DNA of 64,000 nucleotides from Ciona savignyi (taxonomy: Eukaryota; Chordata; Ascidiacea; Phlebobranchia; Cionidae). The stretch spans positions 146,196 to 210,195 of the forward strand of contig CH003371.1 in the NCBI GenBank assembly GCA_000149265.1, in the 5' to 3' direction. The position numbers were made by a program, and so were the translations under genes. Positions 24,901 to 37,752 of this stretch are shown here, one piece after another. The notes below the pieces were generated by a model. That model was not told where the DNA came from, searched no databases, and worked only from the letters and a program-made list of their open reading frames with translations. How positions within the stretch are numbered: position 1 is the stretch's first letter; every line of letters starts with the position of its first letter.

Positions 24901-27900
24901 GATATTGAATCTAACTACAAGAAAAGCATGCAGGCGAAGGTTATTTGTATTACTTTTCTCATATCATTTTGACAATATCGTCCATGCTACAAAATATCGA
25001 CCATTTTATTTTCATAATAATTTATTTAAAATATGGATCAATTTAGTTTTATTCAAAAATATAGACTAATTTACTAAACGATAAATGAATAATGCTGCTG
25101 ATAGTCTCTTAACCTATGGTTATCATGCTACTATACGCAGATGGGCGAAATGCCTTTAGTTCCAGCAGAATTTAAAGCATTGCATCTTCAATGCTTACAT
25201 GAGGCGAAGAATTTCTTTCAAATGCATGATATACTCGAAGACGAAGCAGAGCGTCAAAAATATCTAGCGGAGATGGAAAGAAATATAGAGATATTATATC
25301 AATCCATATCAAAGGATAATGAAGCAAATATGGTATGTCTTGATAAATGCAGCGGCTTTCAAATAGCATAATACTAATCCTACACGTGTTATGTTAAAAC
25401 AATAAGAATAACTATTATAGCGTATTGCTGCAAGCTACATAATTTTTTTTCATTTATAACACCGGGTTTATACATTGGTGGTTATTAGGACGAATACACT
25501 TACATTCTAACCTGGAATTACTCTAGGGCGTAGTTTAATTGTTGTGACGTGATATTAACGGTTATTAATAACACACTCATTTTTTAACAGGTACAAATTA
25601 TGACAATAATTGACGAACATATTATTTTTGCTGAAAGAGTGTATTTTAAAAGTTTGGAACAGGTGAGAATCCAATTTAGGCTACCAATTGCATGCCAATA
25701 TATTGGAAATATTGCAAAAAATACTAAACAATGGGTCTCTTTTTACATTTTCCTTGACGAGAAATTTTAAGTGGGATCGAAACAAATTATGGACATGTAA
25801 TTAAGAATTCCTAAAAGTTTTTGCCGGATTGAATAACCCGTTTGACTCATTGACCTGGCGACCGAACACGCATTTCACCAGCTTTACGCAGAAAAAAATA
25901 TAAAAAATAAAAACGGAGTAAAATAAAATTGTTTTCTTCGGTATCGCACGAAACCCACAATTGCACCTCGTTTTATAATTTTAGTGAACCTGTGGTATTT
26001 ATTTTCTAACAATATTCTGCACCGCCTAAAAACCTGTTTTCTATAGTTTGCTGCAGGCTGTTGGGTGGAAGACATACTGAAAGCCAAAGAATGTGCATTG
26101 AAAAATGCGAATGCAAGTTTTCAAGCACGTATGTCCGACCTTGAAAGGCAATGGTTCGATGAGAGTAAACGTAAGGAACTGCAGATGAAATTAGAATCAA
26201 AGCAGAAGCAGTTTGAAAAAGAAAATGCTGCACGAAAGGTTGTACGATACAGTTTAATATCAGTAAATTAATATGTTTCATTATTTTGGGTTAAACTCTT
26301 AAGGTGAAGTTAACGCATTATTTTATACTTCTTGCTTAATTCTAATACAAGTAATGTATAACTTCTTTTTACTCATATTCCAGAACATCCCTAAAAATAT
26401 TTGTTTAATGTAGGGTGAGCTTCACATGCATATGTATCAGCTATCAATACAGTCAATAAACATATATCAGGACCGCATGGAAGTGGTGAGTAAAAATTTA
26501 ATGTAGATAATTCCCTGCATGAAGGAATCGAACATTGTTTTAATCTTGCTGGAAGCGACAATATTTTTCCAAATATTTACAACTAAAATACTTAAATGGA
26601 CAACAAGATTTTTTTTTCTGCATGCATAAACATTTTTTGCTTGTTTCCCACCCAAAATCGAAAAAAATATGGAATCGTCTGTAGGGGCTGCAGCAAAGAA
26701 ATTATGATTTGGAAAAGGCGCATGAGAAGAGCTTGTCCTGTGCACTGGCGTTCTTTAATGAATCAAACACAGGAAAAGATACGAAGTACAAAGAAGGAAA
26801 AGAATTAGAGTTGAAACTAAAATTTTCGGAAGAGTTTAAGAAATACCAAAAACGTTATGAAGTAACTAGATCAGATTATAGTTATCTCTTGATTTGTTAG
26901 TTAACTTCCGCCTGTAACGGCCAAGGAAGAATTTTTTTTATAATTTTACATTAATGTTCCATGAAATACATTGGATCTTGCATTTTAGCATATCTCTGTA
27001 GTATTGATCAGTGCTCACGGATATTAAACTTTTAACTGTTTAAAACTTATAAAACATTAATTGTGGATTGGTGGTAAATTACTAAATAAAAAAAATTATT
27101 TTGGGTTTTCAGAGCTATCGCAACTGTTTTTGTTTACCTCATTATTCTAACAAACACATTTTGTTTCTAGAAAACCATGGATGATGAGTTAGAAAATATA
27201 CTTGAAAAATCAAAGAAAAAATACTTGCAGCATATTCAGTCGGTAAGGGCAATGTTTGCAAATCTATACCCATTTTATCAGTAAATTGTATTATCGCGTA
27301 TTGTTAAATCTAATAAAATAGAACTTCGCAACACCTTTATACACTTCAAAGGTATAAAAATACGCATTACAAAATTTTAAACATTTTTGACCGAATAGGG
27401 TAGTTTTTTTGTGCGTAGTACGTAAAGAACATCAAACGTACCAAGTCATTTTTACTGGCTTCAGCTGCAATATCGCGTTTTCCCACCAAGTCTAACTGCT
27501 TTTCACCTGCGTTTGTATTTCATATATTTCATATGGCAAAGATGGACCATTATGTGGTTGAAACAGAACTGGAGTCCTCGCATGTTGAAGCAGAGAAAAT
27601 GGCAATGGAAGTATTAAATGCGGTTTTAGATCAAGGTCGTGATTTCGTACGGAAATGCAAAAAGAAAGTCGCTGAGTTATTACAATTAGAAAAACAACGT
27701 TGGATAGTTAATAACACATTGTTGAAAGTGAGTGTTCGTTACAAAGTAGCCATATTTAAAATATTTATAGCTTTCCTTTAAAATTTGATAAGATAAACTA
27801 GACCCTATTACTTTTTTTTTAAATGAAATGTTTGGTCAATCGAATTTAGTTATAAATATTTGAAAGAAAATTCTAAAAAAATTAGTCGTAAAATTTGTTT

Positions 27901-29183
27901 TTCTACAGATAAATGAAGAAACTCGTTTAATTGGTGAAAGGCAAAGTTTGGAAAATCAGTACAAATCCGAATTTACAGTAGGATTTGTTTACTTTTTCTA
28001 AGACCATGTAGTTAGTGGATAATAGACCAATTTAATGAGAAACTATGCATAGGGTAAAATAGTCATAGTAATTGTTTTAAGATATAATGTATATATAAAG
28101 TCTACGGTGCCACTTTAAAATATATATATCTATATATAGATATATATATAAAATTCCGATTAAACATTGTTTTGAATGTACAGTCGTTGTTAAAGCAAAA
28201 TGCATCAAAAGTTGGTTTAAAATTAATTTTTGCAAACAAATCCCGTATGTAAGTTGGTTTTACATGAAAATACTTAATTTCATAGGATTTTAAAGAAACT
28301 TATGTTGATGATGCAAAACTACAAAAAATGCACGATAAAGCACTCCAAAGGGCCATAACTGGCCTTTCTCATTATGAAACTAAACACACTGAAGCGCTTA
28401 AAACAAACAGGGAAGAACTAGAAAAAAACATAAAGGAGACTTTTCAAATGGTAAAGAAGACAAACACAGAAAATCGGGTAAGGAGTGTTTATCATGGTTT
28501 GTGTGACTTGGTCAACAATAGTATAAGCAATTGTCTTTTGTTTATGTATGTTGTTATGCAGCTGTTTTTGTTACAATATATATATATTGCATTTATATGA
28601 TATACCAAAAACTTGGTTAATATTATTTTCTATGCAGAGTTTAATCTGCAAAAAACTTATTCCTTTTCAAACACGATTGGAAGCAGATTATTCAGAAAAG
28701 GTGTACGAGGTAGGATATATATATATATATATATACAGTCCCTACAATTCTTTGTATTCTGACAATTTCCATGTACAGGTCACAAGAAAACGTTACGCGG
28801 ATATTAACCATCTGAAAAAAATGCATGAGAGTTTTAAAGTTGCAGTGATGAGGGAAGTTAAACCGTTGATTCCCTTTCCTGACATTTTCAAAGAAACCAT
28901 TCAAAGTTCTTTAAGGAAGTTGGATGCAAAGTTTGAAAAGGTCAAAGAGGGTAATAGTGCTTGGAATGCGTTTAAAGACAGTGCAAATGATATTTTTGTA
29001 GCTGGAGTAGATGCCGGCCAAACTGTGTTAGGTATACCTGGTATGGTAGTTGCAGCACCGATAGCTGGGTTGGTAGGAGGCGTTGGTGGTTTAATAAATT
29101 TAGCAAGGTATGTTGGGGATATTGATGTGTCTGAACTTAAATCCATTCGCAAGCTTAAAAGGCTAAAACTAGTTGCAAATTAA
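21944..29183 (+). CDS. atlastin/GBP-like large GTPase, tandem paralogue (gene B)
   Basis: Eighteen coding exons: 21944-22159, 22227-22358, 22429-22587, 22948-23037, 23095-23323, 23446-23630, 24865-24939, 25141-25332, 25591-25662, 26047-26238, 26414-26485, 26685-26861, 27171-27242, 27542-27727, 27909-27977, 28286-28477, 28638-28709 and 28779-29183. Borders are GT/AG and the frame stays open for about 928 aa. The P-loop is GACRSGKS (51-58), the switch Thr lies in HTNGI, DTQG is at about 124-127, and the guanine motif is again CRNW, with Asn207. Exon lengths match gene A exactly from exon 2 to exon 18 except that the 33-nt exon is lost. The last exon encodes a glycine-rich hydrophobic stretch (about 875-901, GIPGMVVAAP and GLVGGVGGLI), a candidate membrane-inserting segment that gene A lacks in this form. 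Introns host a SINE (22601-22886) and a hAT MITE (23768-24218). Function is as inferred for gene A. Confidence 0.88.
22601..22886 (-). mobile_element. tRNA-derived SINE in intron 3 of gene B
   Basis: On the minus strand it starts with a tRNA-like head containing ggtctagcggttaa (box A-like) and ggttgcaggtgcgaaac (box B-like). The body has tgtgtccttgggcaaggcac, and it ends in an atcct-type tail (gggatagggtattcat on the plus strand). It is nearly identical in layout to 45743-46045. The exon-4 sequence follows 60 bp later, and splice sites are preserved. Confidence 0.85.
23768..24218. mobile_element. hAT-type MITE in intron 6 of gene B
   Basis: A perfect 8-bp duplication, atcttaag, flanks it at 23760-23767 and 24219-24226. 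The ends caggcccggt and accggccctg are imperfect inverted repeats, and subterminal stretches are rich in ggggccc. An 8-bp duplication with CAGGG-type ends is the hAT signature. There is no transposase frame in the 451 bp. Confidence 0.85.
28100..28150. repeat. palindromic AT microsatellite
   Basis: A run of TA with the perfect palindrome tatatctatatatagatata lies in the intron before the 192-nt exon at 28286. A second short (AT)n run lies at 28713-28735. Confidence 0.8.
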
Positions 29184-31285
29184 ATAATATAAGTTGCACA
29201 ATTCTATAATTTGTTTGCATATTTTAAAAATATTATACACTGATCAATATTTTTCATCTTTAATTAATATTTTATAAAGAAAACTTAACTTAAGGTGTAC
29301 AATGATAACACTTTTTGGTTGTTTTTACCATGATAGATTTCGTTCGTTGTTTATCTTATAAGTTTCAGAATATTACTAATTTTTAGCCTTACAACTCGAT
29401 GCGTTATTTTAAGGTAAACCATATAAATTAGGCACGATACCTATTTGGCTACACAAGCGTTGTACGGTCGTGTGGCCGAATGGTAAGCTTGGCCGATAAA
29501 AATACCTACTTAAACAAAAACAGTTTAAGTTATGAACTCATCCTTAATTTGAACTTGGCCCGGTAAAAAAACTTAAAAAGAAACGTTTTTTATACACTTT
29601 TGTTTTAAAACGTTACGCCTCACGTGCGTAACCTACTTTTTGGTGTAATTTACAGTGGTTATCAAAATTTCGATATAAAAAGCGATTGAATATTCAGGTG
29701 GAAAATTATATTTTAAATTGGATAATTATTTAATTTGTGTTATGTTTAAGGTTAACTTTTTTAAAAATAAGAATTTTTATAAATGCCATCATATTAATTG
29801 GAGTTATATGTTCGGTCAAAAATTACTTTTTAAATAGTTTTGCGATCGTTTTATAATATGCTAAACATCATAACAGTGATTTGACAATAAAATTTGATAT
29901 GTATATTCCAATTGGGGTTTAATTTCAGGATTTATTTTAAGATATAGTAAAGTTAGGTATATAATAAAATATATAACGGAGCTATTGCAGTGCGTTTAAT
30001 ATAAATACGATAGTACAGCGTCAGTTTAACCTAAAAAAACATTTTATGTAATTTCCCTATACATTAACAACAAATAGATGACTGGTCATAGACTTTGGAT
30101 TAATCATGCAGCCATTAGCCAACTACAAACAACTTGCAGCGTATTCGAAGTTAGGCGTCTATGTTTAAATATGGGGTGCATAGATACAATAGAAAAAAGA
30201 ATACCATGGGTATTGTTACTCCCGTGGGTAAAACAACGGGTTCTTAGTTTAAAAAATGACACGTATCGGTGTAAATAACATTGTTTTTGTCCTATGGTTA
30301 TAATTGGAGGTAAGAGTTGATACGGAAGGATACGATGATAAGATACGATTAAAAATGGTTCTTACGACGATACGATACGGCTGATATGGCAATACGGTTT
30401 GAGAGCAATATGTCGATACGGTTGTCTGTAATAAATAAATTAGTCGACTTTACGAGTCCAGTATAAATCTTATGTAGCACACACTTACCAAACTTTGTGC
30501 TTTTGACGGTTTTAACGGTAAAGGCGAGGAAAAAATCATACACTACTGCTTGTACAGTAACTAAATCGAAAAGAAAAAAATAGATGCCATGTGGTCTAGT
30601 ATAGCCTGTATTACCACAATTACACATTATTACATAAACGATTATGACGTGATTACAAAACATAGACATTTTAAAAACTGTAATTTAAGTGTGCTTGTCT
30701 TCAAACAAACTAAACTCGTTGATGGATGCATGTGTAATTTCTATTGTGTCAGATGAGAAAATTACTGTGCAGGTTTTATTCTGCGATTTAATCCGGACAG
30801 GAATTTAATCACAACGCTCGAAATAAAACTGATCGAATTAATACAGGTATAGAAATTAACTCTCACATGGTAGTTGATGCATTGCTATAAGATGTAACCG
30901 ATATATTTTTACAGTATGTTAATTATTTAATTTAACTTAATTTTCATCGGATTTAAATGTCGTCTCATGAAGAAGTTTTAAATAAATTGATAGCGCAATT
31001 AAAAAGGACAGCCACGAAAAACGCAGGAAAGAATGTTAAAAAAAGAATTAAAATGAAGTACTAATTATGGTTTTACAAAGAGAGTGTATTTATGAGTGGT
31101 AATGAATTATGGTATTACGATGTTGTTTTCTTTGCTTCTTTAAAACTTGGGCGAATAAAAACAATCACTTTAAAACATTACAACATCAGTACTATTTTAT
31201 TAAAAAGAAAACCTTAAATAATACAATGCTCACACTATTTCGACCTTTAATTCAAAATAATGTCTCTGTTATTTATTATCTAAAC
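29184..31285. other. intergenic stretch after gene B; no gene seen
   Basis: AT-rich 3' flank. At about 29455-29500 a plus-strand tggccgaatggtaagc matches a tRNA box A and resembles minus-strand sequence near 8950 and 52110, hinting at a second tRNA-derived SINE family. At 30310-30420 there is a patch rich in gatacg/gatacga. No exons were recognised. Confidence 0.4.
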
Positions 31286-31946
31286 CAGGGATGTCCAACC
31301 TGTGGCCCTTTTTTAAAGATGAAATTACTGGCTTTTAATTGTTTCTTTATGTACCCATTCAGGGTTGGAATTAAGGGATCGCGAATCGCTATTTAGTTTA
31401 GTTTAGTTTATTCATTTTTGCCCCAGTTTTTAAAAATGGCAAACGAATATAATCACGACACAGGAACAGGAAAAGACGGCAAAACGAACAGTCGTTTAAA
31501 AGTCATTAAAACAAAAGGATATAAAGTAATAAATATAGCGGACGTGGCCGCCAAACCTATGCAAAAGAACAATATTAAGCGATCCAAATTTAATTAAGAC
31601 AAAACGATATAAAGACTATCGTTTCTATTCGCGAACTGTTTTCTAAAGATCGCGAATTACAAAATTTAACAAAATCGCGAAAATGTAAATTACCGGTACT
31701 GATTACGTTTATTGCAATTTATCATTACTGTAGTAACTGTACTACTAAATAACGGTACTGTCTGGTTTTTGAAGAAATATCTTTCTGGTCGTTTAAGGCA
31801 ATTTATCCTAACCAAAATTTGTTTTCGCGCGCTCCTCATCCGCGCATTTCACAAATCATTTCAAAACCATTAATTTTAACCCTGCCATTTTTATTGAAAT
31901 TTAATAGGTTCTGCGGCCCATTACAATACAAGGTTGGACATCCCTG
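31286..31946. mobile_element. hAT-type MITE with nested repeat
   Basis: Ends cagggatgtccaacctgtgg and gttggacatccctg are inverted repeats (14 bp perfect). The 8-bp duplication atctaaac flanks it exactly (31278-31285 and 31947-31954). The interior contains the taaac-tailed repeat (31393-31575), so the element is a nest of two. No transposase frame is visible. Confidence 0.88.
31393..31575 (+). repeat. short repeat with taaac-type tail, copy 3
   Basis: The best-preserved copy: begins with (tttag) pentamers at 31393-31410, then ggcaaacgaatat, acggcaaaacga, cagtcgttta and gcggacgtggccgcc. It is nested inside a hAT-type MITE. Confidence 0.55.
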
Positions 31947-32153
31947 ATCTAAACATTTGTTTGGATATTTCGGAACAAGTAATTAGTAAACTTGAAATGT
32001 GTTTATCAACGTGAATAGCAAAACATAAGAGGCGTTATTTTAGGAAAAATCGTCAGATTACCTCTTCTCCAGAGTTAAGTTACGAGGTCTATTAACTTCG
32101 AGCGGGAAACCCTTAGGTGTTTTTCTCATGAAGAGTTATTGCAGTGTAATATA

Positions 32154-33684
32154 CTAGAGAGTGCCAACCACGTGTTTAACCACCACTATTTGTAAAACAC
32201 ATGTTGTATGCCATATATTTATACTAGAGGGTCCCTAACCACAATTTGTATTTTATACACTGAGTACGTAGTTTGTTTCTGCAAGCATAAACGGTCCCAT
32301 AGTTATCCAACCAAACTTCTTTTTCCATGTGTAGTTAAAAAAAGAATAAATGTCCTAAATTTACGAACATTTCACCACATATGTTTTAAATTTAAACCTT
32401 CTTTTCAAGCACAGCAGTGAAATGAAACTAAATTCCCAAAACAGCCCGATTTAGTTTTTTTTATAGTTTCTGGGAATTCTCCTAGGTTTAGTGGATAAGT
32501 TTCTATTTTTTACATATGTGGGTCATGTTATGTAACTATTCCTAATGTTTTAATCTGATTTGTCGACTTCTTGTTGGAGATGTCAGTGCGATATGGCATG
32601 CCTGTCACAATCAAAATTCAGGAACATATCTTTGTTTTTAAAGGAATTACCCCAAGTAAATGTTTTTTTTTACTTTTAATTGGCACAAAGTGTCCAATGG
32701 TCTTACATTTTACCAAATATGATCAAAATTAGAGCAGCCGTTCCAGCGCTATGCCTCAAAAAGCTAAGTTATTAAAAAAAAATTGGTTTTTAACGTCTCA
32801 GCGGAATTCCCCTTGATTCATTACCCAAAATTTTGGTTTCTGCATATCTAGCCCATGTTCCCTTATAAATGTCAAATTTTTATTGCGATTTCATTACTCC
32901 TTTTGGTAGATGTCGGGGCGAATTTGCATGCTTGTCACAATCATGATTTGAGAACAAAATCCTATTTTTAGGGGATTTCCCTAGGTAATTTTTTATTTTT
33001 TTAGTGTTAAATTAGTGACTAATGCATTTACATTCCACCAAATCTGATTCAAATTGTAACTTCCGTTTAAGCGCTATGCCCAAAAAAGGCTATGTTTTTA
33101 GAAAAAAATAGCGTTTTGATTTTTAACGTTCCAGGGGAATTTCCCTGGATTTATCACCCAAAATTTTGGTTTCTACATATCTAAACCATGTTGTCTAAAA
33201 AATGTACAATTATCATTGCGATTCCATTACTCCTTCTGGTGAATGTCGGGGCGACATGGCATGCCTGTCACAATCATGATTTTAGTATAAAATCGATTTT
33301 TTTAGGGTATTTCCTTAGATAAATTTGTTATTTCTTCCAACTGTTAATTCAGTGAGTAATAAACTTACTTTTCACCAAATCTTATTTAAATTGGAGCAGC
33401 CGTTCAATCGCAATGCCACAAAAAGCTAAATTTTTCATAAAAAATACTGTTTTGGTTTTTAACCTCCCAGGGAAATTCCCCTTGATTTATTACCCAAAAT
33501 TTTGGTTTCTGCATATCTAGACCATGTTGTCTAACAAATGGCTAAGTTTCATTACGATTCCATTATTCCTTCTGGTAGATGTCGGGGCGCCATGCCATGC
33601 CAGTCAAACCTTTGACGAAAAAAAAAGAAGAAAAAAAAACGGACAAAAACAATATATGTCCCATTTTTCCAAATGGGACCCATA
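32154..33684 (-). mobile_element. foldback-like element, inverted, four units
   Basis: Starts ctagagagtgccaacc and ends at the hairpin aaatgggacccata with a preceding A-run. In the minus sense it has the order hairpin end, 335-bp units, outer end, the same as 62023-63317. It contains ggggaatttccctgg near 33135, a kappaB-like sequence. No coding frame is credible. Confidence 0.8.
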
Positions 33685-35520
33685 TTTAAACTGGTGTGCT
33701 GTTTTAGCTAAACTAATAACCTACTGTTTTAGATCAACCCAACTATCTGTTGTGTCGATGTAAATTTTCCTTTGTTACTTTCAGGGATAATCAGAACTTT
33801 TGTCTGGAAAAACTTCCGCTTTGAAAACGGAAGCGACTTAGATTTTATAAACTTTGCGTCAGCTATCCAAACGCGAACCTTTACGACCGTCTTCCGAAGT
33901 CAGATTACGATTCTGTAGAATATAGAGGGTAAAACACTAATTAAAGCGTGATTTAAAAGTGATTCGAATAAAACGAAGAATTGCTACCGTGGACCTGTTG
34001 AAGGGTTGTTTAAACTTGAAAATCGCGTTGGGAACTTCCAGCGCATCCCAAGTGTAGCAATTCTGGAGAAGGCAGGTTCGCTGACACAAAGAATCTACAA
34101 ACGGTTTTAAAGTTCTTAGGGCCTTTAATCACACAATTTCACCAACGTATTTTTTGCTTGTAAAAACTTCAACGACCTTAAATTTTACAATAAAACAAGG
34201 GGTATTCCCGCTCTCGGTAAAAATTTGAAAGGGTCCTATTTTTGAGCATTTTGGCCTTATCGCTGATATTTTCGGGTTAGAAAGGAATTCAAAGATAAAC
34301 AATACAAATCAAAAAACAAAACTAAAATGCAAATGACCCAATGTACACCGGGAAATTTCCCAAAGAAATATATGCCTAGAAAATAATAAATACTATCTTT
34401 TTTAACGTATAAATGAGGTGAAAACACAAAATTAAGCTAAATACATACAGAATGTAATATGTCCCAAATCTATATTTATCCCTTTTTTCGGAAAATCCCG
34501 TTTAATAAAATTCATGAAAACTAGTGATCAGTTACATTAACGCTTTATGTATAATGGAAGAAAATTTCAAATTAAGTTAAATACTATGATGGTGTTAGCT
34601 ACTATTGTTTGGATCTACAGTGCCAATTTCTAGGTAAATTGCGTCAGGGAAATTTCCGAGAAATCCAAGAATATAGGCACGACTGCCGTTTTGAGAATGT
34701 TCGACACCGGTTATTCTATAACAACAGTTGATATTTCGAAACTGTTAAGGATAATATGAGATAAACTTGTTAGAAGTGTTAGTAAAAATATATTAGATAT
34801 GCAGTGACAACTAGTGCATTAAATCACGCCAGGGAAACTCCTACCAGGCCCAAGAATATTAGCACAACCACCATTTTCTTTTATTTAAGTCATTTTATTG
34901 TGGTAGAATTATTAGGTTACAATAAAAAATCATTAATTAAAGTATCCCTGAAAAGACCGCAGTAATATAATACAAGGATGATGAGGTAGCCATGGAACCC
35001 TATCGTCTATGCATGCAGAAAAACTTTGTGCTCTCTATTTACAACCTTTACTTGTTATGCTCCCTTTTAAATGAGTAATGTATGTATTTAATTCATATAC
35101 ATCGGTAATAACTGATTTAAGCGATTTCATTGTTCAAAGGAACTGCGTGTCAAATTGCGGCGTATCCAAAGTGAACATTTGACATATTAGCAATTAGTGC
35201 CCATCATAGATGAAATTAAACATTAATTTACGCAATTTCTATTTGTTTTATATTCTACACAGCTGTGCTGTAAGCTTATAAATAATATGCTGTGCAAAAT
35301 AGTTTGTTTTTTAGTTAATTTTTTGGCCAAAACCTCGGTGGCAATTGCTATCCCAGCGATGATTGTGACGCAACCAGTTTCAGAGGAATCCCGCGATTAC
35401 ATTGCATAACAATAAACGCCGCCAGCCTTATTTTACGACTTACGCAAATGGTAAAAATATATTTCTTGTCCCAATAGTAACTCCAATATCCATACTTTCC
35501 ATGTACAAATTCAAGCTAAG
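33685..35520. other. non-coding; degenerate repeats at about 34140-35050
   Basis: Three diverged blocks share gggaaatttcc or gggaaactcc followed by (c)aagaatat...gcac (near 34350, 34650 and 34830), suggesting decayed relatives of the foldback-like units. A fragment like the outer end (tgcatgcagaaa) lies near 35010. No gene was recognised. Confidence 0.35.
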
Positions 35521-35524
35521 GCAG

Positions 35525-35705
35525 AATGCGAGCTTGGTGGTCAGTGCGACGCCTTTTAGTCGAAGGGTTGTAGGTTCAAAACTGGTCGCTAGCTAGTCGG
35601 TTGTGTTTTTAGACAAAGCACTTAATGCTCATTGCCTAAACCTAGCGGTTTAATAAATAAAATAAAGGAACTCGTTTATCATACACAACAACCTGCAATA
35701 AACTC
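35525..35705 (+). mobile_element. 5' half of a tRNA-derived SINE
   Basis: Contains agcttggtggtcagtgcga (box A-like), ggttgtaggttcaaaac (box B-like), gtcgctagctagtcggttgt and gcaataaactc. The 3' half seen in other copies is absent. Diverged. Confidence 0.65.
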
Positions 35706-37752
35706 TCGAGAGTTTTGATTTATCAAACTTGCCAATTCGTGTATGCGATGATGATTAAAGTAAATAATCAAAACAATGTTACTCATCACATAAATATATT
35801 TTGTTTGTCGATAACATTTTGCAAAACCTTTTATCTAAACTTATGTATTGCTACCTCGTTCGTAATTACGCCATACCGTGCTGCAATCAAACCGTACGCA
35901 TCTCTCAACCAAACCGTACCTTCGCTGATCTGTGAAACAGCCTGTATGATTCGACACTTTTGCGTAAAAATCAATAATCTTACTGTTTTGATATGTCATT
36001 AAAGATTGTTCGGAAACACAATGGTTTAAAGTTATATAATATGGAAAAACTAACAACTTGTCACGAGAGGAAAATATGGTTTAGAAAATTAATAACCAAG
36101 CTAGTTATTCATGAGTTTAACAACTATTTTTCGGGTGGTTTATAATACAAGATAACCTTCTGCTGGGAAGAGACCTAAAATTAACCCGCTCGGTTTTTCC
36201 TTAGTGTTAGTCTGGTGGAGGCAACTATTATCTTAAAAAAACATATTACTCCATAAGCAGGTGAAAAACAAAAGCATTGTGCACACTTTAACTCAAATAT
36301 TCTAGCAATGATTTTAACGTAAAACATATTGCAATTGCCTGACCGTTGGGACGAGGCATTCTGACGATTACTTTTGGTAACATATGTTTGATACAAAACT
36401 TATTGTGTGGTAACCTATGATATAGATAACAGAAAACAGAACAATAAAATTAAAAAGTCACTGATTTTTAATGGCAAATATATTTTGTTTACAACTCTGG
36501 ACATATGTAGTGTATTATTCAAATCGCCTGCTTGTTTTATTGGTATGTTAGTAATCATCCGTGGTATTAATCCCATTTTTGAACATCCTATCCTAAGATG
36601 CCATTATGTTTAAACATAATAATTTGCCTAAATTATTGGTTTCATGATTTGCAAACTAAATTTAATGTTGTTTATTTTGTTCACTGCTAAGGTTGTTTAA
36701 GCCATTATTACAAAAAAGTGTCTTCGTTGTGGGAGAGTTTAAGACTGCGTTTGTTAAGGGTATTTCTCGCATAATTATGCACAAAATAACATTCCCATAA
36801 TAATTAATAATCTTCATGAAAACTAAACATAAACAATTAGGTACATTTGTTGGACTGTATTATATTAATTATAGAAAATAACGTATCCTGAGTTTAAACA
36901 ACGTCAAAATATAAGTTTGTTGTCCATTGTCCAACGTGATGAAAAAAAATTCGAAACGGTACAAAAAGAAATACTCGAACTAAAATATTTGATAGATGCA
37001 AAATAAACTGAAAATTAATATGTACAGCGTGACTTAGTTTTTTCACAAATAAAAAAATTAATGGTTTGAAGATACGAAAAAGAGAATTAAAAATTGACAA
37101 ACTTAGCCCCGGCAAAAAAAGTTTAATATTTAAACATTGGTATTTGTAAGAATATTTTTTAAGAAACAATAGAGAAATTTAATATGAAATAGAAAAACAT
37201 TAAAATGATAAATAAGAAACATTATCTGACTGTCTGTAGCTGGGTTACATTAGCCTACAGTGTTTAAAGCAATTAAACTTATTTGAAAAGGGCAATATTT
37301 GAGAAGGAGACTATTTCCATTGTGATTATTGTAACATCACTATATAGTGATCACTAGTTAAAGAAGAATGGCATGGTGCATGGTGATATAATAATAAACA
37401 TTATGCCAAGCTAGGGAAGTATTACAAAAATCGACAGATTTTGTACAATAACGGTCTTAACTACAAAAGTCCTTAATGAGTTCGAAATTTAGCCTTCTAA
37501 AAAAGCCTTCTAAAAAACTTCTAAAAAAAACAAATTAAGCCAAGAATATTGAATAAAACATAAGGGAAAAATACAATGGAAACCGGATTTTCAGGTTTCA
37601 ACAAAATCAATGGAAGGCGGTTGACTGAACCACAGGTGCCCAGCATAGTCAGTGGTGTAAGGACATTAATCATAATAACATGAATCATATATCATATTGA
37701 CTAAATGAATATTAGTTTTACACTGGTTATAACCGTGTGGTTTAAGGGAAAA
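35706..37752. other. intergenic, no feature recognised
   Basis: AT-rich sequence with short open frames only, none with a motif or matching splice pattern. The downstream end of the TRAF transcript (minus strand) must lie here, but no clear AATAAA on that strand was located close to the stop. Confidence 0.35.

Noticed and set aside
33524-33763. 79-codon open frame starting in tttgacgaaaaaaa
   Set aside because: Lies across the hairpin end and A-run of a foldback-like element; composition is that of the repeat.
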